Positions 44,514-52,289 of a DNA stretch of 64,000 nt are shown here, in pieces (position 1 is the stretch's first letter; every line of letters starts with the position of its first letter). The stretch is taken from the NCBI RefSeq assembly GCF_905220705.1, contig NZ_CAJNAT010000007.1, positions 62,001 to 126,000 on the forward strand, given 5' to 3'. The translations under genes and the position numbers were made by a program. The notes below the pieces were generated by a model. It was not told the DNA's origin, searched no databases, and saw only the letters and a program-made list of their open reading frames with translations. The stretch is from Paraburkholderia domus (GTDB lineage: Bacteria > Pseudomonadota > Gammaproteobacteria > Burkholderiales > Burkholderiaceae).

Positions 44514-45264
44514 TCACGCTTCGATACGCCCGCGCGTCACCCCCAGCAACCCCGCCATCGCCTCTCGCGCCGCCGCCGCGTCACGATCCCGGATCGCCTC
44601 GAACACTGCGGTGTGTTCGGCCAGCGATGCGTTGAACACGTCCGCGCGTTTCGCATTCAGGCGCAACTGCGCTTCCAACGTGCGCTCGATCAGCGTGCCG
44701 AGCGGAATCAGCAATTCGTTGCTGCATGCCGTCAGCACGCTCAGATGAAACTGCAGATCGGCGCGCACCCATTCATCGACGTTGCGCGCCCCGACCATCG
44801 ACGCATGCGCTGCCGCCAGCGCATTGAAGGCGTCGTGCGTGTGCGAGGCCGCCGCCAGACCCGCCGCGTACGGCTCGATCATCTCGCGCATTTCCTGCAA
44901 CTTGAGCGCAAATGCCATCGGCTCGGCGACACGCGAGTACCAGTCGAGCACGTCGACATCGAGCAGATTCCACGCGTGTTTCGGCCGCACTCGCGTGCCC
45001 ACGCGCGGACGCGATTCGATCAGCCCTTTCGACGTCAGCGTACGCAGCGCCTCGCGCAACACCGTGCGGCTCACGCCGAAGGTGTCCATCAACTCCGCCT
45101 CGCGCGGCAGGATCGAGTCGGGCGCGTAGTCGCCGCGCAAAATCGCGGTCGCCAGCAGATGGGCGACACGCCCATGCAGATCGTGCTGAATAGCTTTCTC
45201 CCAGCAGCCTCTCGGCGCTATTGATATCGGACCTGAGCCCGGATGGACCGCGATTATCCGGCAT
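44514..45264 (-). CDS. dgoR: GntR/FCD regulator (DgoR-like), with apparent N-terminal frameshift
   Basis: The main frame (44514-45200) encodes a GntR winged helix (HDLHGRVAHLLATAILRGDY, FGVSRTVLREALRTLTSKGLIESRPRVGTRV) and an FCD ligand domain (WNLLDVDVLDWYSRVA, MIEPYAAGLAAA, DLQFHLSVLTACSNELL). That frame has no ATG before the HTH, only GTG and TTG codons some 30 residues upstream. A plausible ATG start at 45264 (MPDNRGPSGLRSDINSAERLLG) is in a frame that would join the main frame only if one base were dropped at GGGAGAAAGC (about 45200). Either the start is GTG/TTG or the gene carries a +1 shift. Divergent from dgoD, across a perfect palindrome. Confidence 0.78.
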
Positions 45265-45341
45265 CTCAACCTGCCCACCCACTGCTTCGACGCCGTCTCC
45301 CACCCGGTGCCCGGCTGGTACTTCGCCACTATTTGGCCAAT

Positions 45342-45359
45342 AGTACTATTAATAGTACT
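45342..45359. promoter_or_regulatory. Palindromic operator between dgoR-like gene and dgoD
   Basis: AGTACTATT followed directly by AATAGTACT is a perfect 18-bp palindrome, AT-rich in a GC-rich region. It is about 80 bases before both starts, as expected for a GntR operator controlling both genes. Confidence 0.75.
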
Positions 45360-45440
45360 TAATCGCGCTTTTGTTGTAGCATGTGAATCCTCGAAATTGC
45401 CTGCACACGCAGACACCCAGGCCGCAAGGAGACGCACGCC

Positions 45441-46589
45441 ATGAAAATCACCAAACTCGAAACCTTCATCGTCCCGCCGCGCTGGTGCTTCCTGAAGATC
45501 GAGACCGACGAAGGCATCGTCGGCTGGGGCGAGCCGGTGGTGGAAGGCCGTGCGCATACGGTGGCGGCCGCCGTCGAGGAACTGTCCGACTATCTGATCG
45601 GCAAAGACCCGCTGCTGATCGAAGACCACTGGCAGGTGATGTATCGCTCAGGCTTCTACCGCGGCGGCCCGATCACGATGAGCGCGATCGCCGGCGTCGA
45701 CCAGGCGCTGTGGGACATCAAGGGCAAGCATCATGGCGTGCCGATTCACGCGCTGCTCGGCGGCCAGGTACGCGACAAGATCAAGGTGTATTCGTGGATC
45801 GGCGGCGACCGTCCGAGCGACGTTGCGAATAACGCGCGCGCCGTAGTCGAGCGCGGCTTCAAGGCCGTGAAGATGAACGGCTCCGAAGAACTGCAGATCA
45901 TCGACACCTTCGACAAGGTGCAAGGCGTCATCAACAACGTCGCCGCCGTGCGCGAAGCGGTTGGACCGAACATCGGCATCGGCGTGGACTTCCACGGCCG
46001 CGTGCATAAGCCGATGGCGAAGGTGCTGGCGAAAGAACTCGACCCGTACAAACTGCTCTTCATCGAAGAGCCGGTACTGTCGGAAAACGCGGAAGCCTTG
46101 CGTGACATCGTCAACCAGACCAATACACCGATCGCTTTGGGCGAGCGTCTGTATTCGCGCTGGGACTTCAAACACATCCTGTCGGGCGGCTACGTCGACA
46201 TCATCCAGCCAGACGCGTCACACGCGGGCGGGATCACCGAGTGCCGGAAGATCGCGTCGATGGCCGAGGCGTACGACGTCGCGCTCGCGCTGCACTGCCC
46301 GCTCGGTCCGATCGCTTTGGCCACCTGCCTGCAGATCGACGCAGTGAGCTACAACGCGTTCATCCAGGAACAAAGCCTGGGCATTCACTACAACCAGGGC
46401 AACGACCTGCTCGACTACATCAGGAACCCCGAAGTCTTCAAATACGAAGACGGCTTCGTGTCGATTCCGCAGGGCCCGGGCCTCGGTATCGAAGTGAACG
46501 AGGATAAGGTGCGCGAAATGGCGAAGGTCGGCCACCGCTGGCGCAATCCGGTGTGGCGCCACGAAGATGGCAGCGTCGCGGAATGGTAA
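45441..46589 (+). CDS. dgoD: D-galactonate dehydratase
   Basis: 382-residue enolase-superfamily enzyme converting D-galactonate to 2-keto-3-deoxygalactonate (DeLey-Doudoroff route). The text is near-identical in wording to known DgoD: MKITKLETFIVPPRWCFLKIETDEG, GFYRGGPITMSAIAGVDQALWDIKG, VGVDFHGRVHKPMAK-like metal site (D and E of LLFIEEPVL and IALGERLY), LALHCPLGPIALA with the catalytic His. Other dgo genes (kinase, aldolase, transporter) are not in the window. Confidence 0.97.
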   Translation: MKITKLETFIVPPRWCFLKIETDEGIVGWGEPVVEGRAHTVAAAVEELSDYLIGKDPLLIEDHWQVMYRSGFYRGGPITMSAIAGVDQALWDIKGKHHGVPIHALLGGQVRDKIKVYSWIGGDRPSDVANNARAVVERGFKAVKMNGSEELQIIDTFDKVQGVINNVAAVREAVGPNIGIGVDFHGRVHKPMAKVLAKELDPYKLLFIEEPVLSENAEALRDIVNQTNTPIALGERLYSRWDFKHILSGGYVDIIQPDASHAGGITECRKIASMAEAYDVALALHCPLGPIALATCLQIDAVSYNAFIQEQSLGIHYNQGNDLLDYIRNPEVFKYEDGFVSIPQGPGLGIEVNEDKVREMAKVGHRWRNPVWRHEDGSVAEW

Positions 46590-46608
46590 GCGTGACTGCA
46601 TGACGGAG

Positions 46609-46631
46609 CGCCGCCTGCGGGCGGCGTTTTG
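46609..46631 (+). terminator. Rho-independent terminator after dgoD
   Basis: CGCCGCC-TGCG-GGCGGCG, 7-bp stem and tetraloop, then TTTTGTTTT, 20 bases past the stop. The remaining 300 bases to the next gene hold nothing I recognise. Confidence 0.88.
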
Positions 46632-46954
46632 TTTTGAACAGCCCGTAACCGCCGCCACAAAAAACCAATCTGACGGTCGACGTCCTGAGTGCAGGCGCCG
46701 TCGATAACGAAGAAGGCGTAGTTCGGCCTCGCCGGCGCACACGTTACGGCAGACGTAGCATGCGCCGTCTCAGTTACGTAACACCGCGGACCGAAGCGGT
46801 CGAAACACACGCGTCGAGGCAACTCCCCGGCTTGGCCGCATCGCCCGAAAAGCCTTATCCACAAAGGTTTTCCGGCCGTTTGTTCGGCACCGGACATACA
46901 CATGGCCCGCTCCTTGCTCAAATGCATTCAAACGACAATGCATCGGGGAACATC

Positions 46955-47257
46955 ATGGGCGAATTCCTTCCAGACTATCTGATCCGCGAACAGGCCGCCG
47001 TCGGCGCGCTGGTGGTGTTCGGCGTGCTTCGCATCATCGGCGCGATGCTCGCCTATGAACGCGGCTGGCGCATCTCCGTGGTCGAAAAATGCTTTATCGC
47101 GGCCGCAGTGCTGTACTGCCTGCCGCAGCTCTTCGATCTGCTGACGCACATGGTCGGCTCACATGCCGCAGGCGCGGAACTGGAAGGCAAGGCAGCGGGC
47201 TGCGCGATCGCGCTCTTCTGTGCGCCAATTCTCGGACACCGGCTCGGCCTCGAATAA
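46955..47257 (+). CDS. Small inner-membrane protein of unknown function
   Basis: 100 residues from the ATG at 46955; another in-frame ATG lies at 46922, and neither has a strong ribosome site. Two or three hydrophobic helices are visible (QAAVGALVVFGVLRIIGAMLAY, FIAAAVLYCLPQLFDLL, GCAIALFCAPILGH). No recognised family. It is 26 bases before a DUF2158-type gene and ends just before it, so the two are probably co-transcribed. Confidence 0.65.
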   Translation: MGEFLPDYLIREQAAVGALVVFGVLRIIGAMLAYERGWRISVVEKCFIAAAVLYCLPQLFDLLTHMVGSHAAGAELEGKAAGCAIALFCAPILGHRLGLE

Positions 47258-47283
47258 TCGGTTTCATCGAACGGACGCTCACC

Positions 47284-47511
47284 ATGCGACTGGGAAAGAG
47301 ACCTGCCAATGCAAAGCCCGCCTACCACCCCGGCGACGTCCTGACACTCAAGTCCGGCGGACGTCCGATGACGGCCACCTGGACCGGACCGGTGCTGTTC
47401 GCGCCGGGCAACTGGTTGATCTGCCAGTGGTTCGGCAACGACGGCGAACTGCAGCAAGAGATGTTTCCCGAAGAGACGCTGGAACGGGCGCACAACGCGC
47501 TCGCTGCCTAG
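47284..47511 (+). CDS. YodC-like DUF2158 small protein
   Basis: 75 residues. The core PGDVLTLKSGGRPMTA and ICQWF match the DUF2158/YodC beta-barrel pattern (GD.V.LKSGGP.MTV ... C.WF). The tail (QQEMFPEETLERA) also fits this family (FF.ETL). Function unknown. A strong terminator follows. Confidence 0.88.
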   Translation: MRLGKRPANAKPAYHPGDVLTLKSGGRPMTATWTGPVLFAPGNWLICQWFGNDGELQQEMFPEETLERAHNALAA

Positions 47512-47558
47512 AGGGCAGTAACGGATCAGCCGGCCACCGCCGGGCGACCGTGTGTATT

Positions 47559-47592
47559 GCGCCGCACGCTCTTGCTGTGCGGCGCTTTTTTT
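47559..47592 (+). terminator. Rho-independent terminator after the DUF2158 gene
   Basis: GCGCCGCAC pairs with GTGCGGCGC, then TTTTTTT. It lies between this gene and the convergent copD gene, whose stop is 5 bases away. Confidence 0.9.
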
Positions 47593-47596
47593 AGTC

Positions 47597-48526
47597 TCAG
47601 CCCAACGCGGCAAATGCCGGCACGCTGTGCGACAACACGGCCGCTGCGACGAACACGCCGATCATCACCAGTGCTTCCAGATACAGTACGTTGACAAACG
47701 TATGCGCGTCCATCGTCGAGGCCGTGCGGCGCAAGCGCGGCAGCGCCGAGAGCCGGTTGAGTCCACCGAGCACCAGCGCGAGCGCGATCAGCGAAAGCTT
47801 CAGTGTCAGCACATGACCCCACGTGCTTGACTCGATCGCTTCGAACGAGCCGCCCGAACCGCGCACGGCATTGAAGATGCCGGTGAGCAGCACCAGTCCG
47901 ACGGCCACCACCGATACGTTCGACACCTGCGTCGCCGTGCGGATCAGCATCCCGCGTGCGGTCGACGTGCTGAGCGCGGGCAATACCGAGAGCCCCGCCG
48001 CCATCGCCAGCCCGCCCCAGACGCCCGTGACCAGCACATGCAGCGTCTGCATCGCGATCGCAGCCGAGGCCGGACCGGCATCGGCCGCGTGCCCAAGCGA
48101 CGCCTTGCCCGCCGCAATCGCGATCACCGCGAGCCACAGCAGCGCATTGCGCAGCGTGCCCGTATGGCTGGCCATGGCCGTGCCCAGCAACACCAGCGCG
48201 CCGGCGAACGCCACGCTCCAAGCGTAGCCGACATGGGTTTGCGTCAATACGGTAGGCACCACGCCGATGGCCGACGGCAACGCAACGCCACTCATCGACG
48301 CCGCCTGATACAACAGCCAGCCGAGATCCGCGAACACCAGCACGACAGTCGCCGCCAGCATTGACCGTTGCGCGCGCAACCAGGCGGGCCGCGCAGGGTT
48401 GATCTTGGTCTGCGCGTCTTTGGCGAGCCACGCGCCGAGCAACGCCGAACCGACGGCAAACGCAAACGCGACATTCATGAGCGCGGCCATGGCGACCTGC
48501 CCGATCCACAATCCGTCCATGCTCAT
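47597..48526 (-). CDS. copD: Copper resistance membrane protein D
   Basis: 309 residues with about eight hydrophobic helices. CopD-type features are the HVGYAWSVAFAGALVLLG segment with His, the LHVLVTGVWGGLAM helix (HxxxxxxWxGG-like) and WGHVLTLKLSLIALALVLGGLNRL. CopD is thought to move copper across the inner membrane together with CopC. The ATG overlaps the copC stop by 4 bases. Confidence 0.92.
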   Translation of the reverse strand: MSMDGLWIGQVAMAALMNVAFAFAVGSALLGAWLAKDAQTKINPARPAWLRAQRSMLAATVVLVFADLGWLLYQAASMSGVALPSAIGVVPTVLTQTHVGYAWSVAFAGALVLLGTAMASHTGTLRNALLWLAVIAIAAGKASLGHAADAGPASAAIAMQTLHVLVTGVWGGLAMAAGLSVLPALSTSTARGMLIRTATQVSNVSVVAVGLVLLTGIFNAVRGSGGSFEAIESSTWGHVLTLKLSLIALALVLGGLNRLSALPRLRRTASTMDAHTFVNVLYLEALVMIGVFVAAAVLSHSVPAFAALG

Positions 48527-48900
48527 TTGACGATGAACGCGAAGTTGCCTTGAGTAAGGTGGCCGTCCGTGGCAACCGCCGTCCAGTGCACCCCGTAGCG
48601 GCCCGCCGTCAACTGCGGCAGCGCCAGATGCAGCACTTTTGCATCAGCTGTGTCGACTTGCGACTCAGCCGCTGCGGCCGGCTTGCCGCTCGCGTCGCTC
48701 AGTTCGACCCTGCTGAAGGCCGGTTCGAGCGGTTCAGTGAAATGAATCGTCACTTCAGTGGGGGCGGTCACTTCGGCGTTCGCCGCCGGCTCGCTCGACA
48801 CCAGATGCGCATGCGCAAAAGCCGTGGACGTCATCACCAGCGCCGCGGCGCCGAGCGTCAACGCACGCAGCGCCGGACGGGGAAAATTGAATAGCTTCAT
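48523..48900 (-). CDS. copC: Periplasmic copper-binding protein CopC
   Basis: 125 residues. A signal peptide ends TSTAFA, exposing the mature N-terminal His of HAHLVSSEPA, the family's Cu(II) ligand. The second copper part is DGHLTQGNFAF. It delivers copper to CopD, to which it is translationally coupled. The usual CopA/CopB and CopRS partners are not present here. Confidence 0.94.
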   Translation of the reverse strand: MKLFNFPRPALRALTLGAAALVMTSTAFAHAHLVSSEPAANAEVTAPTEVTIHFTEPLEPAFSRVELSDASGKPAAAAESQVDTADAKVLHLALPQLTAGRYGVHWTAVATDGHLTQGNFAFIVK

Positions 48901-49171
48901 GTAAGGCCGATAGCTTGTGGAAAGTAAACCGATGGACGTTGAACCGGGGGCGTGGGCGTCGGACAGACGCCGGCGCGCCCGGAAGTGTACGCTTCGATAG
49001 TCGGCGCGCGCGTCGGTTCAACCTGCTTTGTTATGCGAGCCGCTGGAAAACCAGACTTGTATCTTTGGCCCCACAGACAAAATCGGGATGGCCGACCCGC
49101 CTGCCAGGCGGCGGATGCGCGTCAAACTGTCGCATAGCTGTGACAGCCGGAACCTTCTCTAATGTGGCAAA

Positions 49172-49200
49172 TAGTCACCATCACCCTTCGATGATAGAAT
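49172..49200 (+). promoter_or_regulatory. Candidate promoter before the cytochrome genes
   Basis: TGATAGAAT (extended -10: TG-N-TAGAAT at 49195-49200) with TAGTCA 17 bases upstream as a weak -35. The 370-bp gap between copC and the cytochrome gene (48901-49270) holds nothing else I recognise. Confidence 0.4.
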
Positions 49201-49270
49201 GCTGCGTCGCCGCAGCGCCGGCTGCCCTTCACACCGAGCCGCTCGAAGTTCGGTCAGGTCCCCGATTTTG

Positions 49271-50002
49271 ATGGAGTTACGCGTGTCTTCAAGACGCATT
49301 TTCCGCCCGTTGCTTGCCCTTCTGCTGATCGGCTCCGCGGGTGTCTATAGCGCTGCGAAAGCGCAGACTCAACCGAAGGCCCCCGATACGATGGAAGCGC
49401 GCGTGCAAGGTTGCACGGCCTGCCACGGCTCGCATGGCCAAGGTACCGACAACGACTACTTCCCGCGTCTGGCGGGCAAGCCGGCCGACTATCTGTACAA
49501 CCAGCTGCAGAACTTCCGCGAAGGGCGCCGCAAGTACCCGCCGATGAACTACCTCGTCACGTATCTTTCTGACGACTACCTCCATCAGATCGCCACGTAC
49601 TTCTCGCAACAACGTCCGCCGTACCCCACGCCGGCCAAGCCGACCGTGTCGGCGACCATCGTTGCGCGCGGCCAGCAGATCGTCCTGAACGGCGACGCAT
49701 CCAAACAGATTCCGGCCTGCGCGGCTTGCCACGGCAAGGCGCTGACCGGCATGGAACCCGCTATCCCGGGTCTGGTCGGCCTGCACGCTGACTACATCAG
49801 CGCGCAATTGGGCGCATGGCGTTCGGGCTCGCGTCATGCCATCGCACCTGATTGCATGCACACCATTGCCACCCGTCTGACTGACGAAGACGTGAACGCC
49901 GTCGCTGCCTGGCTTTCCACGCAAAAGGCCCCACAAAACCCCGTGCCGGCTCCGGCCCGCTCGATGAAGACTCCGCTTGCCTGCGGCAGCGAACCGCAAT
50001 AA
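49271..50002 (+). CDS. Di-heme cytochrome c4-type protein
   Basis: 243 residues from the ATG at 49271 (24 codons into a longer open frame). A signal segment ends around SAAKAQ. Two CXXCH heme sites are present (CTACH at 48-52 and CAACH in the second half), with axial Met candidates in PPMNYL and the later domain. Cytochrome c4 proteins pass electrons from bc1 or periplasmic dehydrogenases to oxidases. It is 21 bases upstream of a tri-heme cytochrome and both are surely one operon. Confidence 0.92.
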   Translation: MELRVSSRRIFRPLLALLLIGSAGVYSAAKAQTQPKAPDTMEARVQGCTACHGSHGQGTDNDYFPRLAGKPADYLYNQLQNFREGRRKYPPMNYLVTYLSDDYLHQIATYFSQQRPPYPTPAKPTVSATIVARGQQIVLNGDASKQIPACAACHGKALTGMEPAIPGLVGLHADYISAQLGAWRSGSRHAIAPDCMHTIATRLTDEDVNAVAAWLSTQKAPQNPVPAPARSMKTPLACGSEPQ

Positions 50003-50023
50003 GGCACCGGGAGAGACACTCAA

Positions 50024-51322
50024 ATGAAACGCAAGTCTTTGTTCGCCCTCTCGGCAGTCGTCGTCGTTGCGGCTGCCGCACTCGTTCCCGTCCTGTGGTC
50101 GGGCGGCGACAACCTGCATAACGGCACGGCAATGGCGGCAACGCCCGCCGACCAGGCCGCGCTGATCAAGAAGGGCGAGTATCTCGCCCGCGCCGGCGAC
50201 TGTATCGCCTGCCACACGGTGCGCGGCGGCAAGCAGTTCGCCGGCGGCCTGCCGATGGCTACGCCGTTCGGCACGATGTTCACGCCGAACATCACGCCTG
50301 ACGACCAGTACGGTATCGGCAAGTGGACCCAGGACGACTTCTACCGCGCGATGCACACGGGCCGTTCGAAAGACGGCAGCCTGCTGTACCCGGGCTTCCC
50401 GTTCACGAGCTACACGAAGGTCACGCGCGCCGACTCGGACGCGATCTACGCGTACCTGCGCTCGGTCACGCCGGTCAATGTACCGAGCCGTCCGCACGAA
50501 CTGAAATTCCCGTTCAACCAGCGCAACATGCTGATTGGGTGGCGCACGCTGTTCTTCCGCGAAGGCGAGTACAAGGCTGATCCGACCAAGTCGGTCGAAT
50601 GGAACCGGGGCGCATACCTGATCGAAGGCCTCGGCCACTGCGGCATGTGCCACACGTCGATCAACGCCATGGGTGGCCCGGTCAGCTCGGCGGCTTTCGC
50701 CGGCGGCTTGATCCCGCTGCAGAACTGGTACGCACCGTCGTTGACGTCGAACAAGGAAGCCGGTCTCGGCGACTGGGAAACCAAAGACATCGCCGATCTG
50801 CTGAAGACCGGTGTGTCGAACCGCGGCGCGGTGTTCGGTCCGATGGCTGAAGTGGTTCACAACAGCCTGCAGTACATGTCGGACGAAGACATCAACGCGA
50901 TGGCCACGTACCTGAAGACGATTCCGCAGAAGAGTGAAGCACCGGAACCGCTGCAGCTCGAAACCTCGGAAAAGTTCGGCGGCGAACTGTTGAAGCAAGG
51001 TCAGAAAATCTACGCTGACAACTGCGCGAAGTGCCACGCGGAAAACGGCCTCGGCATGCCGCCGTCGTTCCCGCCGCTCGCGAACAACCAGTCGATCCAG
51101 ATGCCGTCGGCGGTCAACCCGATCCGTATGGTGCTGAATGGCGGTTACCCGCCGAGCACGGAAGCCAACCCGCATCCGTACGGCATGCCGCCGTTCGCGC
51201 AGGCGTTGTCGAACACGGAAGTGGCGGCCGTTGTGACGTACATTCGTATGTCGTGGGGCAACCACGGTACGGCTGTGTCACCGCAGCAAGTGTCTGATCT
51301 GCGTTCGGCGCCGCTCGACTAA
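50024..51322 (+). CDS. Tri-heme cytochrome c, alcohol/aldehyde dehydrogenase subunit type
   Basis: 432 residues. A signal-anchor (about 5-25) is followed by three cytochrome domains with CIACH (60-64), CGMCH (about 205) and CAKCH (about 335). The text GEYLARAGDCIACHTVRGGKQFAGG matches the membrane cytochrome subunit of acetic-acid-bacteria-type alcohol dehydrogenase and gluconate dehydrogenase. No dehydrogenase subunit is in the window, so it may serve a distant enzyme. A strong terminator follows. Confidence 0.92.
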   Translation: MKRKSLFALSAVVVVAAAALVPVLWSGGDNLHNGTAMAATPADQAALIKKGEYLARAGDCIACHTVRGGKQFAGGLPMATPFGTMFTPNITPDDQYGIGKWTQDDFYRAMHTGRSKDGSLLYPGFPFTSYTKVTRADSDAIYAYLRSVTPVNVPSRPHELKFPFNQRNMLIGWRTLFFREGEYKADPTKSVEWNRGAYLIEGLGHCGMCHTSINAMGGPVSSAAFAGGLIPLQNWYAPSLTSNKEAGLGDWETKDIADLLKTGVSNRGAVFGPMAEVVHNSLQYMSDEDINAMATYLKTIPQKSEAPEPLQLETSEKFGGELLKQGQKIYADNCAKCHAENGLGMPPSFPPLANNQSIQMPSAVNPIRMVLNGGYPPSTEANPHPYGMPPFAQALSNTEVAAVVTYIRMSWGNHGTAVSPQQVSDLRSAPLD

Positions 51323-51341
51323 GCAGCGTTAGATGCACCTG

Positions 51342-51384
51342 GGGCGCGGCCTGCGAAATAACGCGGCCGCGCCCTTCGTTTTTT
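51342..51384 (+). terminator. Rho-independent terminator after the cytochrome operon
   Basis: GGGCGCGGCC pairs perfectly with GGCCGCGCCC across a 13-base loop, then TTCGTTTTTTC. Confidence 0.9.
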
Positions 51385-51444
51385 CAGGACCGGTATCATG
51401 CGGGTGGTATAAACCCTTATGAAACCGCGCAGGAGGTAAGAGCC

Positions 51445-52065
51445 GTGCATGTCGGTGAGCGTTTCAACAGCATTACCCATCTCGTCGGCGCCGTGCTGTC
51501 GGTGGCGGGGCTTGCTACGCTCGTGACAATGGGCGCGCTCGACGGCGACGCGTACAAGGTGGTCAGCTTCAGTGTCTACGGTGCGATGCTGTTCGTGCTG
51601 TATGCTATCTCGACGCTTTACCACAGCGTGCGCAACCCGCGCGTGAAAGCTGTTCTGCAGAAATGCGATCATTCGGCAATCTACCTGCTGATTGCCGGCA
51701 GTTACACCCCGTTCACACTTGTTACGTTGCGCGGACCGTGGGGCTGGTCGCTATTCGGCGTAAGCTGGGGGCTTGCCGCTCTCGGCATCGTGCAGGAATT
51801 GACGCTCGGGCGACGCACCCGCAGCGTTTCGATGGTGCTGTATGTATTGATGGGATGGCTCGCGCTCGTTGCCGTCCGCCCGCTGGTTCAAGCTTTACCA
51901 GCAGCGGGTACCGCCTGGCTCGTGGCCGGCGGGATCATCTACAGCGCCGGTATCTACTTCTTCATCAACGACGAGCGCATCCGGCACGGACATGGTATCT
52001 GGCACCTGTTCGTACTGGCGGGCAGTCTGTGTCAATTCGTCAGTGTTGCGCGCTACGTCGCGTGA
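51445..52065 (+). CDS. Hemolysin III family (PAQR/TrhA) membrane protein
   Basis: 206 residues starting at a GTG placed 10 bases after AGGAGGT. The family text is clear: GERFNSITHLVGAVLSVAG, TLYHSVRNPRVKAVLQKCDHSAIYLLIAGSYTPF and a C-terminal HGHGIWHLFVLAGS, with seven expected helices and the conserved metal-ligand His residues. Bacterial members affect membrane lipid homeostasis and were named for weak haemolysis; enzymatic role as a ceramidase-like hydrolase is inferred from the fold. Confidence 0.93.
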   Translation: MHVGERFNSITHLVGAVLSVAGLATLVTMGALDGDAYKVVSFSVYGAMLFVLYAISTLYHSVRNPRVKAVLQKCDHSAIYLLIAGSYTPFTLVTLRGPWGWSLFGVSWGLAALGIVQELTLGRRTRSVSMVLYVLMGWLALVAVRPLVQALPAAGTAWLVAGGIIYSAGIYFFINDERIRHGHGIWHLFVLAGSLCQFVSVARYVA

Positions 52066-52289
52066 CATCCCACGGCGGCGAAATGCAACTTAAGGCCAGT
52101 CAACGTGTCTGCATAGCGCGTTGAAGCATTCGGCATGCGTGTCCCGCGTGCCGCCGATTTCTCTGCGACCGGAACTGGGCTTTGGCCTCGAACGCGCCAT
52201 GCGGGCGTGTTCATGCCGTGCTTGTACCAGCTTGGGCCCATTTGGTGCCGTCTGGTGCCGTTCGCGAAACTGCATTGCAAAGAGCATTT

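Noticed and set aside
44773..45303. Separate gene in the frame of the out-of-frame ATG at 45264
   Set aside because: After about 22 residues the frame loses all similarity to any protein and runs antiframe to the clear GntR/FCD coding sequence; only its first codons may belong to the regulator.
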